Origin: Prevotella sp. | Lineage (GTDB): Bacteria; Bacteroidota; Bacteroidia; Bacteroidales; Bacteroidaceae | DNA length: 64,000 nucleotides | Direction of reading: 5' to 3' | NCBI GenBank assembly: GCA_022781445.1 | Contig: JALETQ010000005.1 | Coordinates: 1 to 64,000 of the forward strand | In this document: positions 35,284 through 44,124 of the stretch, piece after piece | Numbering within the stretch: the first letter of the stretch is position 1 | Layout: each line of letters begins with the position of its first letter | Position numbers and translations under genes: made by a program | The notes under the pieces: model-generated | The model's input: only the letters and a program-made list of their open reading frames with translations | The model's database searches: none | What the model was told of the DNA's origin: nothing

Positions 35284-36818
35284 ACAGTTTGAAAGACAGA
35301 GCTACCAACATAGCACAAGAAGCAACCAAGATGGGCAAAAACGTGTATCAAAGCCCCTCGACAGTCAAAGAAACAACACCCAAACCGGAGCTGCAAAAGA
35401 ATTGCCCCAAAGTGGTAACTTTGGAAGAAGCCATCCGCCGTTCGGGACTGAAAGACGGCATGACCATCTCTTTCCACCATCATTTCAGAGGTGGCGACAA
35501 GGTAGTCAACATGGTGGTGGACAAGCTGGCAGAGATGGGTTTCAAAAATCTACACCTTGCAGCATCGAGTCTGCAAGACGTTCACGAGCCGTTGATCGAA
35601 CACATCCGCAACGGTGTCATCAGCCGTATCTCCACCTCAGGTCTGCGCGGTAAACTGGCAACAGCCATCTCCAAGGGTCTCATGAACGAACCCGTCGTCT
35701 TCCGCTCGCACGGCGGCAGGGGAAGTGCCATCCTGAACGACGACCTGCATATCGATGTTGCTTTTCTTGGTGCATCTTCATCCGACCCTCTTGGAAACGC
35801 CTGCGGCTATTCGCGCTCGGAGAATGCCAAGTCAATCTGCGGTTCGCTGGGTTATGCCCTGCCCGATGCCAGGCACGCCGACCGCGTGGTGATACTCACA
35901 GACGACCTCGTGGCATATCCCAACACTCCCAACGCCATTTCCGAAAGCGACGTGGACTTCGTCGTGGAAGTCGACTCGGTCGGCGATTCCTCCAAAATTG
36001 CCTCGGGTGCCATCCGTGACACCAAGAATCCGCGCGACATTCTGCTGGCACAGCTGGCAGCCAAGGTCATCATCAACAGCGGATATTTCAAAGACGGCTT
36101 TTCCATTCAAACGGGTTCGGGCGGAGCCTCGTTGGCAGCCGTGAAATACATCAGGGAAAGCATGATCCGACAAGGTATCAAAGCCGGATTCGCTCTCGGT
36201 GGTATCACGGCTCACATGGTGAAGATGCACGAAGAAGGACTCATCGAAAGACTCATCGACGTTCAGTCGTTCGATAAGGTGGCTGCCGAATCTCTCAAGA
36301 ACAACCCCATGCACAAGGAGGTGGCTGCCAACGAATATGCAGCAGCCGACGAACCGGGTTCGGCAACCCATTATCTTGACATCGTGATTTTGTCGGCACT
36401 CGAAGTCGACGTGAACTTCAATGTGAACGTACTCGTGGGCAGCGACGGAATCATCCGCGGTGCCATCGGCGGACACCCCGACACGGCTGCCGACTCGGCA
36501 TTGTCGATCATCGTATGCCCGTTGTTGCGCGGTCGCATTCCCTGCGTGGTCGACGAGGTGACAACGCTCATCACACCGGGCAGTTCGGTAGATGTCATCG
36601 TGACCGAATATGGCATTGCCGTCAACCCGAAACGACCTGAAATCGCCGAAAGACTCCGACAAGCCGGACTCAATATCGTGAACATCAACGACCTCAAGAA
36701 ACGTGCCGAGAAGATCATCGGCAAGGCAGCTCCCCTACCCTTCGGCGAAAAGGTGGTGGGCGTGGTGATGAACCGCGACGGCTCCGTGCTTGACGTCATC
36801 AAGAATATCAGAAGTTAA
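35280..36818 (+). CDS. citF: Citrate lyase alpha subunit (acetyl-ACP:citrate ACP transferase)
   Basis: Transfers ACP from acetyl-ACP to citrate, making citryl-ACP and acetate. The 512-residue protein shows the family's DGMTISFHHHFRGGD near residue 60, the central GSGGASLAAVKYIRE, and VCPLLRGRIPCVVDEVTTLITPG. Full length for CitF. It overlaps citE by four bases and is followed 17 bases later by citX. Confidence 0.96.
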   Translation: MNSLKDRATNIAQEATKMGKNVYQSPSTVKETTPKPELQKNCPKVVTLEEAIRRSGLKDGMTISFHHHFRGGDKVVNMVVDKLAEMGFKNLHLAASSLQDVHEPLIEHIRNGVISRISTSGLRGKLATAISKGLMNEPVVFRSHGGRGSAILNDDLHIDVAFLGASSSDPLGNACGYSRSENAKSICGSLGYALPDARHADRVVILTDDLVAYPNTPNAISESDVDFVVEVDSVGDSSKIASGAIRDTKNPRDILLAQLAAKVIINSGYFKDGFSIQTGSGGASLAAVKYIRESMIRQGIKAGFALGGITAHMVKMHEEGLIERLIDVQSFDKVAAESLKNNPMHKEVAANEYAAADEPGSATHYLDIVILSALEVDVNFNVNVLVGSDGIIRGAIGGHPDTAADSALSIIVCPLLRGRIPCVVDEVTTLITPGSSVDVIVTEYGIAVNPKRPEIAERLRQAGLNIVNINDLKKRAEKIIGKAAPLPFGEKVVGVVMNRDGSVLDVIKNIRS

Positions 36819-36835
36819 TACGTGTGTTTTTTGTG

Positions 36836-37345
36836 ATGGAGATTACACTTGACGAACTCCTTGCCGGTCGCGACAAACGGCAATCTGTCCAACGAGATTT
36901 GATTAGAAAAAGTCCGCAGTTCACTTTAATCTGTTTGACCGTGATCATGCCGGGACGAGTCAAGTGTAATTCTCAATCTCTTTTCATTGCAAAAGAAGCC
37001 GTATCCGCATTAAAAAACCAATTTCAAAAAAGTGTTCGGTTCTTCATGGAGCGCGTGCTGCCCACCGGGTTTGAAGCCTATCTCCTGACATCAACTTCCT
37101 TGCTTGAATCCAAGCGCAAGGTGTGTGAAATCGAAGAGCAACATCCCTTGGGACGATTGTTCGACATTGATGTCATCGACAGGGACGGAAACCCGGTGGC
37201 ACGTGCCGCCATCGGCAAGCCGGAACGGCGATGCCTCCTCTGCGACAATGAAGCACGCTACTGCATGAGGGCACACTCCCATACCACGGAAGAACTGTTG
37301 AACCACATCAAAGAACTCATCGACAGCTATGTTCAACGACTATGA
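36836..37345 (+). CDS. citX: Apo-citrate lyase phosphoribosyl-dephospho-CoA transferase
   Basis: Attaches the prosthetic group precursor to the CitD serine. The 169 residues contain the signature GRLFDIDV (106-113) and the C-terminal RRCLLCDNEARYC motif with its Cys and His residues. The start at ATG 36836 is preferred to a GTG at 36824. The 3' end overlaps citCG by 17 bases. Confidence 0.92.
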   Translation: MEITLDELLAGRDKRQSVQRDLIRKSPQFTLICLTVIMPGRVKCNSQSLFIAKEAVSALKNQFQKSVRFFMERVLPTGFEAYLLTSTSLLESKRKVCEIEEQHPLGRLFDIDVIDRDGNPVARAAIGKPERRCLLCDNEARYCMRAHSHTTEELLNHIKELIDSYVQRL

Positions 37346-39071
37346 AATACGCCGCATTCCGCTTTCGCTCAAACATCATCGGGAGCAGGTGGAAGGTTTC
37401 CTGAAAGACAACGGGCTGAGAGGCGACCCGATGGACTATTACGCAGGTGTCTTTGCCTATCGCGAGGACGAGATTCTCGGTGGCGGAGGGCTTTGCGGCA
37501 ATGTCATCAAATGCTTGGCGGTCAAAGAATCGTTGCGCGACGAAGGTATCAGTGTCAGACTCGTGAGCCACCTCATCAGCGTGGCAGTCAATAACGGACA
37601 CACTTCCGTCAGGCTGTTTACCAAGCCCGAGAACAAGCTCAAATTCGAGAGTCTCGGTTTCACGCTCATCGCCGAAGCCCCCAAGGCCATTCTCATGGAA
37701 ATCGGCAACGCCGGCATAACGGCTTACGGCAGGTATCTGTCGATACTGAAACGCGACGGGACGAACGGTGCCATCGTCATGAACGCCAACCCTTTCACAC
37801 TCGGCCACAAATACCTCATTGAAGAAGCTGCCCGACAAGTAGACAATCTCTATGTCATTGTGGTGAAGGAAGACGTGTCGATGTTCAGCTATGAAGAGCG
37901 CAAAAACATGGTGAAAGAAGGATGTAAAGCCATCGGAAATGTCATCGTATGCGAAGGCAGTGATTATGCCGTTTCGGCTCTCACCTTTCCCACCTACTTC
38001 ATGAAGGAAGTCACCGATGCAACCGAAACGCATATCCACATCGACTTGGACATCTTTGCCAACCATATCGCACCGGCACTCAACATCACCGTCAGATTCG
38101 TGGGCAGCGAACCAACCGACCGCCTCACCAACCGATACAACGAGAAAATGAAGGCTCTGCTGCCCCTGCACCAAATCGAAGTAAGACAGGTGGAGCGGCT
38201 TCGGCAAAGCGGCAACGTGGTGAGTGCATCCGCACTGCGCCAGGCACTGACCGAAGGCTCGTTTGCTGCCGCCTGCGACATGGCTGCCCCCACTTCCGTT
38301 CCCTACCTGATCATGCAGGCTGCCGTTGATGCCCTGCAGACAGAACTCGACCTGACACCGAAGCCGGGATTGGTGGACCTCCACGACAACGGGGCACACA
38401 ACGACATGAACCACGCCCTCATGACAAAGAGCATCCGCACGCTGAGGCCTTTCATCACCAAATTCGCCGTGAAAGGCTTCCGCCGGTCGTGTCCCGGACA
38501 TGACGAACTGGCAGCCACGGGCATCAAGGCCGAACAGGCCATGTTCGAAGCCACCGGCGGCGTGAACACCCACAAGGGTGCCTTGTTTGCACTGGGACTG
38601 GTCGCTGTCGTCGCTTCACACCATTATTATATATATAGACAACTCGATGCCCCGACATTGCAGCGAGGCATCGAACAGCTGGCACAACGCTTCCAAGCCG
38701 CCCGCGACACGCATGGCTACGAAGTGAAGAAGAACAACCGACTTGCGGGTGCGCTCGACAACGCCCAAACGGGCTATGCCACCTTGTTCACGGAGTGGCT
38801 GCCTTTCATCAACAGCTTAGGCGACGACCCGTCCGGACTTCACAAACTCTTGCTCTGCATCATGTCACGGCTCGACGACACCAACATCTGCTACCGCAAG
38901 GGAGAAGCAACCTTGCAGGCAGTGAAAAAGGAGGCACAAGAACGCCTCGACGATTTTACGGTGGAGAGTCTGCAGGCAATGAACCGACGTTTCATCGACG
39001 ACAACATCTCTCCGGGGGGAAGCGCAGACATGCTCGCCCTGACCGTCTTCATACGGACCATATTGTCTTAG
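37329..39071 (+). CDS. citCG: Fusion of [citrate lyase] ligase (CitC) and triphosphoribosyl-dephospho-CoA synthase (CitG)
   Basis: One 580-residue protein joins two maturation enzymes. Residues 1-320 are CitC, which acetylates the CitD thiol with acetate and ATP: a GNAT-like N-terminus (GGGGLCGNVIKCLAV), then a nucleotidyltransferase domain with NPFTLGHKYL (155-164) and late SASALRQAL. Residues about 323-580 are CitG, which makes the prosthetic group precursor from dephospho-CoA and ATP: PKPGLVDLHDNGAHNDM (345-361), GGVNTHKGALFALG, and SPGGSADMLALT. No stop or frameshift separates them. CitX-CitG fusions are known; I do not recall a CitC-CitG one. Confidence 0.92.
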   Translation: MFNDYEIRRIPLSLKHHREQVEGFLKDNGLRGDPMDYYAGVFAYREDEILGGGGLCGNVIKCLAVKESLRDEGISVRLVSHLISVAVNNGHTSVRLFTKPENKLKFESLGFTLIAEAPKAILMEIGNAGITAYGRYLSILKRDGTNGAIVMNANPFTLGHKYLIEEAARQVDNLYVIVVKEDVSMFSYEERKNMVKEGCKAIGNVIVCEGSDYAVSALTFPTYFMKEVTDATETHIHIDLDIFANHIAPALNITVRFVGSEPTDRLTNRYNEKMKALLPLHQIEVRQVERLRQSGNVVSASALRQALTEGSFAAACDMAAPTSVPYLIMQAAVDALQTELDLTPKPGLVDLHDNGAHNDMNHALMTKSIRTLRPFITKFAVKGFRRSCPGHDELAATGIKAEQAMFEATGGVNTHKGALFALGLVAVVASHHYYIYRQLDAPTLQRGIEQLAQRFQAARDTHGYEVKKNNRLAGALDNAQTGYATLFTEWLPFINSLGDDPSGLHKLLLCIMSRLDDTNICYRKGEATLQAVKKEAQERLDDFTVESLQAMNRRFIDDNISPGGSADMLALTVFIRTILS

Positions 39072-39311
39072 CCCGAACCGGTCATGCTACATCTCACCAT
39101 TATCGCTGGCTTGCCAGACATATTCACCGTCGGTATATCATAGGTATGGCATCCTACGAAGATTCAAAAATAAGGTTGGGATGTCGCGAAACTTACGAAT
39201 ACTTCCGGGAAGCATTATCCAAAAGATGCCAAGCATGACCAGTCGGTCATCAGGACTGTCAATACTGAACACATCAAGATACAAATACATTAACCTTAAA
39301 GAGAAAATTGT
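39072..39311 (+). other. Gap of 240 bases between citCG and the aconitase gene
   Basis: No terminator hairpin was seen, so the citrate lyase transcript may continue. A 30-codon frame at 39146-39238 (starting MASYEDSKIRLGC) looks protein-like but has no other support. CGGTCATG-type fragments near 39078 and 39238 recall ends of the dispersed element. Confidence 0.4.
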
Positions 39312-41555
39312 ATGGTAGAACTTATCAAGCAGGGAGTTTATCTCCTCAACGGTCATGAAATCGTGACCAATGCACCGGGTCTTCCTTCTGCTGACGAAGC
39401 ACGTGAGAACACGATCACCTATGGCATTCTGCGTTCGCACGATGTCGATGGCGGCAAAGGAAAGAAAATGCGCATCAGGTTTGATGCGATGATGTCGCAC
39501 GACATCACTTACGTGGGAATCATTCAGACTGCACGCGCCAGCGGATTGGAAAAATTCCCCATTCCCTATGCCATGACCAACTGCCACAACTCGCTTTGTG
39601 CAGTGGGCGGCACCATCAACGAAGACGACCATGTGTTCGGTCTTTCGGCAGCCAAGAAGTATGGCGGCATCTATGTGCCTGCCAACCTTGCAGTCATTCA
39701 CCAGTATGCCCGTGAAGCCATGGTGAAATGCGGCAACATGATTCTGGGTTCGGACAGCCACACGCGCTACGGTTCGCTGGGTAACATGGGTGTCGGCGAA
39801 GGCGGCGGCGAACTGGTGAAGCAGTTACTCGAGAACACATGGGACATCAACGCCCCCGAAGTGGTACTGGTGTGGCTCGAAGGCAGCCCGCGCAGAGGCA
39901 TCGGCCCGCACGACGTTGCCATCTCTCTGGTGAAAGCCGTCTTCGAAAACGGATTCGTGAAGAACAAGGTGCTGGAGTTTGCCGGTCCGGGTGTGAAGAA
40001 CCTCCCCATCGACTTCCGTAACGGCATCGACATCATGACCACCGAGACGACCTGCCTGAGTTCCATCTGGGTCACCGACGATGAGGTGAGAAATTATTAC
40101 GAAGAGCATCGTCGTCCCCAAGACTACAAAGAACTTCAACCGGGCAAAACAGCCTACTACGACGGCATGATCCGCATCGACCTGTCGCAACAGGAGTCGA
40201 TGATCGCACTGCCTTTCCACCCGTCGAACGCCTTTACCATCCACGAGTTACAAGCCGATCCCGTCGGCATTCTGAAAGCCGTCGAGGAAGATACCCGCAA
40301 ACGCTTCGGCGACAAGGTGAACGTGAATCTCACCGACAAGGTGAGGAACGGCAAAGTGATGGCCGACCAAGGCATCATCGCCGGCTGTTCGGGCGGTACT
40401 TACGACAACTTGAGCGAGGCTGCTGCCATCCTGAAAGGCAGGTCGGTGGGCAACGACTACTTCACGATGTCGGCCTATCCGCAATCGGTACCCGTCTACA
40501 TGGCGACCACGCGCAACCACATTGCCGAGGAATTGCTCGAAGCCGGCGTGGTCATCAAGCCGGCTTTCTGCGGTCCGTGTTTCGGTGCGGGCGACGTACC
40601 GTCAAACAACGGTCTGAGCATACGCCACACCACGCGCAATTTTCCCAACCGCGAAGGTTCGAAGCCCGGACAGGGACAGATTTCGCTCGTGGCACTGATG
40701 GACGCACGTTCCATTGCCGCAACGGCAGCCAACGGAGGCATCATCACGGCGGCCACCGACGTGGAATACGAAGATACCCACAAGCCTTACGGCTATGATG
40801 CGAAGATTTATGAGCGACGCGTTTTCAACGGCTTCGGCAAGGAAAACCGCGACGAAGAACTCCGCTATGGCCCCAACATCAAAGACTGGCCCAAGATGTA
40901 CGCCATGCAAGACAACATGCTGCTGGAACTGGCAGCCGTCATCCACGACCCCGTCACGACCACCGACGAACTGATACCCTCGGGCGAAACGTCGAGCTAC
41001 CGCTCCAATCCGCTGAAGCTGTCCGAGTTTGCCCTTTCGCGCCGTGTCCCCGAATATGTGGGCATCAGCAAGCGCATTCAGTCCGACGATCTGAACCGTC
41101 GCGCCGGCAACTGTCCCGATCATGTCAGAAAGGCATTGGATGCCGTGGGAGCTTCGCCCGACAACACCTCGTTCGGATCGTGTGTCTTTGCCAACCGCCC
41201 CGGCGACGGCTCGGCCCGCGAGCAGGCTGCATCGTGCCAGAAGGTTCTGGGCGGCGATGCCAACATCTGTTATGAGTATGCCACCAAGCGTTATCGCAGC
41301 AACTGTATCAACTGGGGTATCGTGCCGTTCACCATTGCCCCCGATACACCGTTCGACTACCAAGCGGGCGACCATGTGTTCGTTCCGGGCATCCGCGATG
41401 CCATACTCTCGGGCAAGGAGCAAATCGATGCCAAAGTCATCACCGCACAAGGCGTGAAAGACATCCGCCTGTTCTTCACCAACCTCACGCAGGACGAGCG
41501 AACCATCCTCGCCGAAGGCTGTCTGATGAACTACTATGCCGCACAAAAGAAGTAA
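39312..41555 (+). CDS. acn: Aconitate hydratase
   Basis: 4Fe-4S enzyme interconverting citrate and isocitrate. The 747 residues are of the Bacteroidetes/mitochondrial-like aconitase type. Seen are [20 protein letters not shown], the substrate-binding [10 protein letters not shown], the cluster region [11 protein letters not shown] (two Cys) and the C-terminal swivel domain with [15 protein letters not shown] and [13 protein letters not shown]. It follows the citrate lyase genes and is 37 bases ahead of icd, so citrate not cleaved by the lyase can go toward 2-oxoglutarate. Confidence 0.95.
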   Translation: MVELIKQGVYLLNGHEIVTNAPGLPSADEARENTITYGILRSHDVDGGKGKKMRIRFDAMMSHDITYVGIIQTARASGLEKFPIPYAMTNCHNSLCAVGGTINEDDHVFGLSAAKKYGGIYVPANLAVIHQYAREAMVKCGNMILGSDSHTRYGSLGNMGVGEGGGELVKQLLENTWDINAPEVVLVWLEGSPRRGIGPHDVAISLVKAVFENGFVKNKVLEFAGPGVKNLPIDFRNGIDIMTTETTCLSSIWVTDDEVRNYYEEHRRPQDYKELQPGKTAYYDGMIRIDLSQQESMIALPFHPSNAFTIHELQADPVGILKAVEEDTRKRFGDKVNVNLTDKVRNGKVMADQGIIAGCSGGTYDNLSEAAAILKGRSVGNDYFTMSAYPQSVPVYMATTRNHIAEELLEAGVVIKPAFCGPCFGAGDVPSNNGLSIRHTTRNFPNREGSKPGQGQISLVALMDARSIAATAANGGIITAATDVEYEDTHKPYGYDAKIYERRVFNGFGKENRDEELRYGPNIKDWPKMYAMQDNMLLELAAVIHDPVTTTDELIPSGETSSYRSNPLKLSEFALSRRVPEYVGISKRIQSDDLNRRAGNCPDHVRKALDAVGASPDNTSFGSCVFANRPGDGSAREQAASCQKVLGGDANICYEYATKRYRSNCINWGIVPFTIAPDTPFDYQAGDHVFVPGIRDAILSGKEQIDAKVITAQGVKDIRLFFTNLTQDERTILAEGCLMNYYAAQKK

Positions 41556-41592
41556 AACACAACTATACCATTCACTTATTATACAACCAACT

Positions 41593-42804
41593 ATGGAAAA
41601 GATTAAAATGACGACTCCCTTGGTGGAGATGGACGGCGACGAGATGACTCGCATCTTGTGGACGATGATCAAAGACGAACTCATCCTGCCTTTTGTCGAA
41701 CTGAAAACCGAGTATTATGATTTGGGACTGCCCAAACGCGACGAGACACGCGACCAAATCACGATCGACTCTGCCGAAGCCACAAAGAAATACGGCGTGG
41801 CCGTGAAGTGTGCCACCATCACGCCCAACGCCAAGCGCATGGACGAGTATAAACTCCACGAAATGTGGAGAAGCCCCAACGGTACCATTCGCTCCATTCT
41901 CGACGGAACGGTATTCAGAGCGCCCATCACCATTCCCTCCATCAAACCTGCCGTGAAGAGCTGGGAGAAGCCCATCACCATTGCCCGTCATGCCTATGGC
42001 GACGTGTATAAAGGCGTGGAAATACGTGTCAACGAACCCGGCGTTGCCAAAATGGTCTTTGAGGGTGCAAGCGGAGCAAGGGAAGAAGTGGTCATTCAGG
42101 AATTTAAGGGCGAGGGTGTATTGCAGGGAATGCACAACACCGACAAATCCATCCGCTCGTTTGCCCACTCCTGCTTCAAATATGCCATCGATACCCGTCA
42201 AGATCTGTGGTTTGCCACCAAAGACACCATTTCTAAGAAATATGATGCCCGATTCCGGGAAATCTTTGAAGAAGTGTATGAAAAAGACTACAAGCAGGCT
42301 TTCGAGGCCGAAGGCTTGGAATATTTCTACACACTCATCGACGATGCCGTGGCACGTGTGATGCGCAGCAAGGGCGGATACATCTGGGCATGCAAAAACT
42401 ACGACGGCGACGTCATGAGCGACATGGTATCGACTGCTTTCGGTTCCTTGGCTATGATGACCAGTGTGTTAGTAAGTCCTGACGGCAACTACGAATTCGA
42501 GGCTGCCCACGGCACCGTGACGCGCCACTACTACAAGTATCTGCAGGGCGAAGAGACTTCGACCAACCCGATGGCAACCATCTTTGCATGGTCGGGGGCA
42601 CTGCGCAAACGCGGAGAGAAAGACGGCATCGATGCACTCGTCAATTTCGGCAACCAACTCGAAGGTGCCTGCTTCGATACGCTCAACGAAGGAATCGTGA
42701 CCAAAGACCTCGTCAATCTGGTGGAAGGCATGACTCCGAAGGCTGTCAACTCGGCAAACTTCATCAAAGCCATCCGCGAAAGACTCGAAAAACGATTGGG
42801 GTAA
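41593..42804 (+). CDS. icd: NADP-dependent isocitrate dehydrogenase (eukaryotic-type subfamily)
   Basis: Oxidative decarboxylation of isocitrate to 2-oxoglutarate, giving NADPH. The 403-residue protein starts [20 protein letters not shown], typical of the homodimeric eukaryote-like NADP-IDH. Motifs include [19 protein letters not shown] (substrate), [20 protein letters not shown] (metal) and [14 protein letters not shown] (NADP). The start at 41593 is chosen because the upstream frame overlaps the aconitase end. Last gene of the block. Confidence 0.95.
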   Translation: MEKIKMTTPLVEMDGDEMTRILWTMIKDELILPFVELKTEYYDLGLPKRDETRDQITIDSAEATKKYGVAVKCATITPNAKRMDEYKLHEMWRSPNGTIRSILDGTVFRAPITIPSIKPAVKSWEKPITIARHAYGDVYKGVEIRVNEPGVAKMVFEGASGAREEVVIQEFKGEGVLQGMHNTDKSIRSFAHSCFKYAIDTRQDLWFATKDTISKKYDARFREIFEEVYEKDYKQAFEAEGLEYFYTLIDDAVARVMRSKGGYIWACKNYDGDVMSDMVSTAFGSLAMMTSVLVSPDGNYEFEAAHGTVTRHYYKYLQGEETSTNPMATIFAWSGALRKRGEKDGIDALVNFGNQLEGACFDTLNEGIVTKDLVNLVEGMTPKAVNSANFIKAIRERLEKRLG

Positions 42805-43004
42805 CCCGCAAGCGGTCATCGGAAACCGGATCGCTTTCGTCCGCATGTCGGGATGACGGGATGTCGTTCTTGTCGAAGGCTCTACAGGAAACGTCGAGAG
42901 ACAAAGACTGCCACGGAATCCGCAAGCGGATGAAAGCGGACGGGAAGTGCCATGAACGGCATGAGACGTGAGGGCAAAACGCTCTCATGACCGATCGGGG
43001 ATTA
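42802..43004 (-). repeat. Dispersed inverted-repeat element
   Basis: Ends AACCCGCAAGCGGTCATCGG and CTCTCATGACCGATCGGGGATT are inverted relative to each other. The internal GGGAAGTGCCATGAACGGCATGA matches the copies at 43184 and 54005 in the same orientation (core CATGAACGGCATGA). It begins at the icd stop codon. Confidence 0.7.
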
Positions 43005-43183
43005 AGGATTATACACTTTGAAGATACTGTCGGCGGCATGATCGTCGCCGGCAGACTCTTCTTTCCGAGATGAAACATCCATCCGGAAAAGACAGCACAG
43101 ATGTCACCATTTCCCACACCCACCGGTCAAGCCGGAAAACAACGGCATCGATGGAAGTTTCGAGAACAGGGTGAAAGCTGGAT

Positions 43184-43386
43184 TTACCTCAAAGCGGTCA
43201 TAAGATTCCGGGTCGGTATCGTTTGACGGTCGGGAAGTATGATTGTCGGTGTGTTGCAGGCATTGCGGGCTACGGCAAGACAAAACGACAAACAAGATGC
43301 CGGCAAGCGAACGAAATCGGGCGGGAAATGACATGAACGGCATGAAATGCAGAAACATATGCTCCCATGACCGATTGGGATTGAAC
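43184..43386 (-). repeat. Dispersed inverted-repeat element, well conserved
   Basis: Read on the minus strand it aligns end to end with the 58783 copy: CAATCGGTCATGGGAGCATATG at the left, CATTTCATGCCGTTCATGTC, TTGTCTTGCCGTAGCCCGC in the middle and GGAATCTTATGACCGCTTTG at the right (each given only in part). About 203 bp. Confidence 0.85.
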
Positions 43387-43469
43387 ACTCCGGTGACAGA
43401 GTTGGGTTCAGGTTGAAAATCCGTGTCCTTTTGTATCGATCGTTCGGGCCGTTCCGGGAGGGCGTTGAG

Positions 43470-43577
43470 AAGTCCAAAGGTTGTGCCTCACAAGTCCAAA
43501 GGTTGTGCCTCACAAGTCCAAAGGTTGTGCCCCACAAGTCCAAAGGTTGTCGGGCACGAGTCCAAAGGTTGTCGGCG
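43470..43577 (+). repeat. Five-unit 22-bp tandem array with CACAA/TTGTG arms
   Basis: Units begin at 43470, 43492, 43514, 43536 and 43558 and share AGTCCAAAGGTTGT. The first four junctions contain CACAAGTCCAAAGGTTGTG, an inverted repeat with 5-bp arms; the last two units change to CGGGCACGAG. The period equals that of the unrelated GTTGRGAAATATTT arrays. Confidence 0.85.
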
Positions 43578-43957
43578 AACTGTTTCATTCCTCCGATAAT
43601 CCAATCTTTAACATCCCCCTTGACACTCTCACTGTCACCAACCCGAACCGGGCATGATTATTTCCCCTTCGGTCGCGGGCCATGACAACATCCGGCGATC
43701 GTGACAGACCTTTTATCCGAACCGGCATCGAAAAACGGTCACAATGCAGCATCAAGAACAAGAAACTTTCAAGTCCGGACGATGACAAGAGAGCATGGTT
43801 TCATGCGGTTCATCCGAATATCGCGTACCGGCGAATTAACGGTCATCTATCTGATTCATAACACGATACAAACGATATAGACTTTACATTCCGGCCTTCT
43901 GGACAACGCAACATCACAATAGCAAGAACGATGCTTGCTTGTTTCGGAAGTAATTAC

Positions 43958-43965
43958 TACCTTTG
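43958..43965 (+). promoter_or_regulatory. Promoter -7 box for the NfnAB-like gene
   Basis: TACCTTTG matches TAnnTTTG; the transcript would have a leader of about 150 bases. Confidence 0.65.
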
Positions 43966-43992
43966 CAACAAGAAAAACAGCAAATCTACCCG

Positions 43993-44070
43993 ATGAAGAA
44001 GAGCAAGAGCTGCATCCGGATGTCAGCCACGGTGGGACATATCGGCTTCGGCTGCCCCGCAGCCGTCTGA
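43993..44070 (+). CDS. Possible 25-residue leader peptide
   Basis: A short ATG frame lies in the leader of the next gene (MKKSKSCIRMSATVGHIGFG..., ending with a Cys-Pro-Ala-Ala-Val). It has two cysteines and no known family. It sits just after the promoter and may be a regulatory peptide or a chance frame. Confidence 0.25.
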   Translation: MKKSKSCIRMSATVGHIGFGCPAAV

Positions 44071-44124
44071 TTCCGTCGTCACACCACTTCCGCCTTCTTC
44101 ACCCGAAAACATCAAACAAACATT

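Larger units (their letters stand above)
42805..44124. other. Intergenic region of 1.3 kb with repeats
   Basis: Two dispersed elements (42802-43004 and 43184-43386), a five-unit 22-bp tandem array (43470-43577), the promoter of the next gene and a possible leader peptide. No larger gene is supported; frames on both strands follow the tandem repeats. Confidence 0.65.

Noticed and set aside
39146..39238. 30-codon protein between citCG and aconitase
   Set aside because: Reads like a protein but has no ribosome-binding site, promoter or known relative; kept only as a note in the gap entry.
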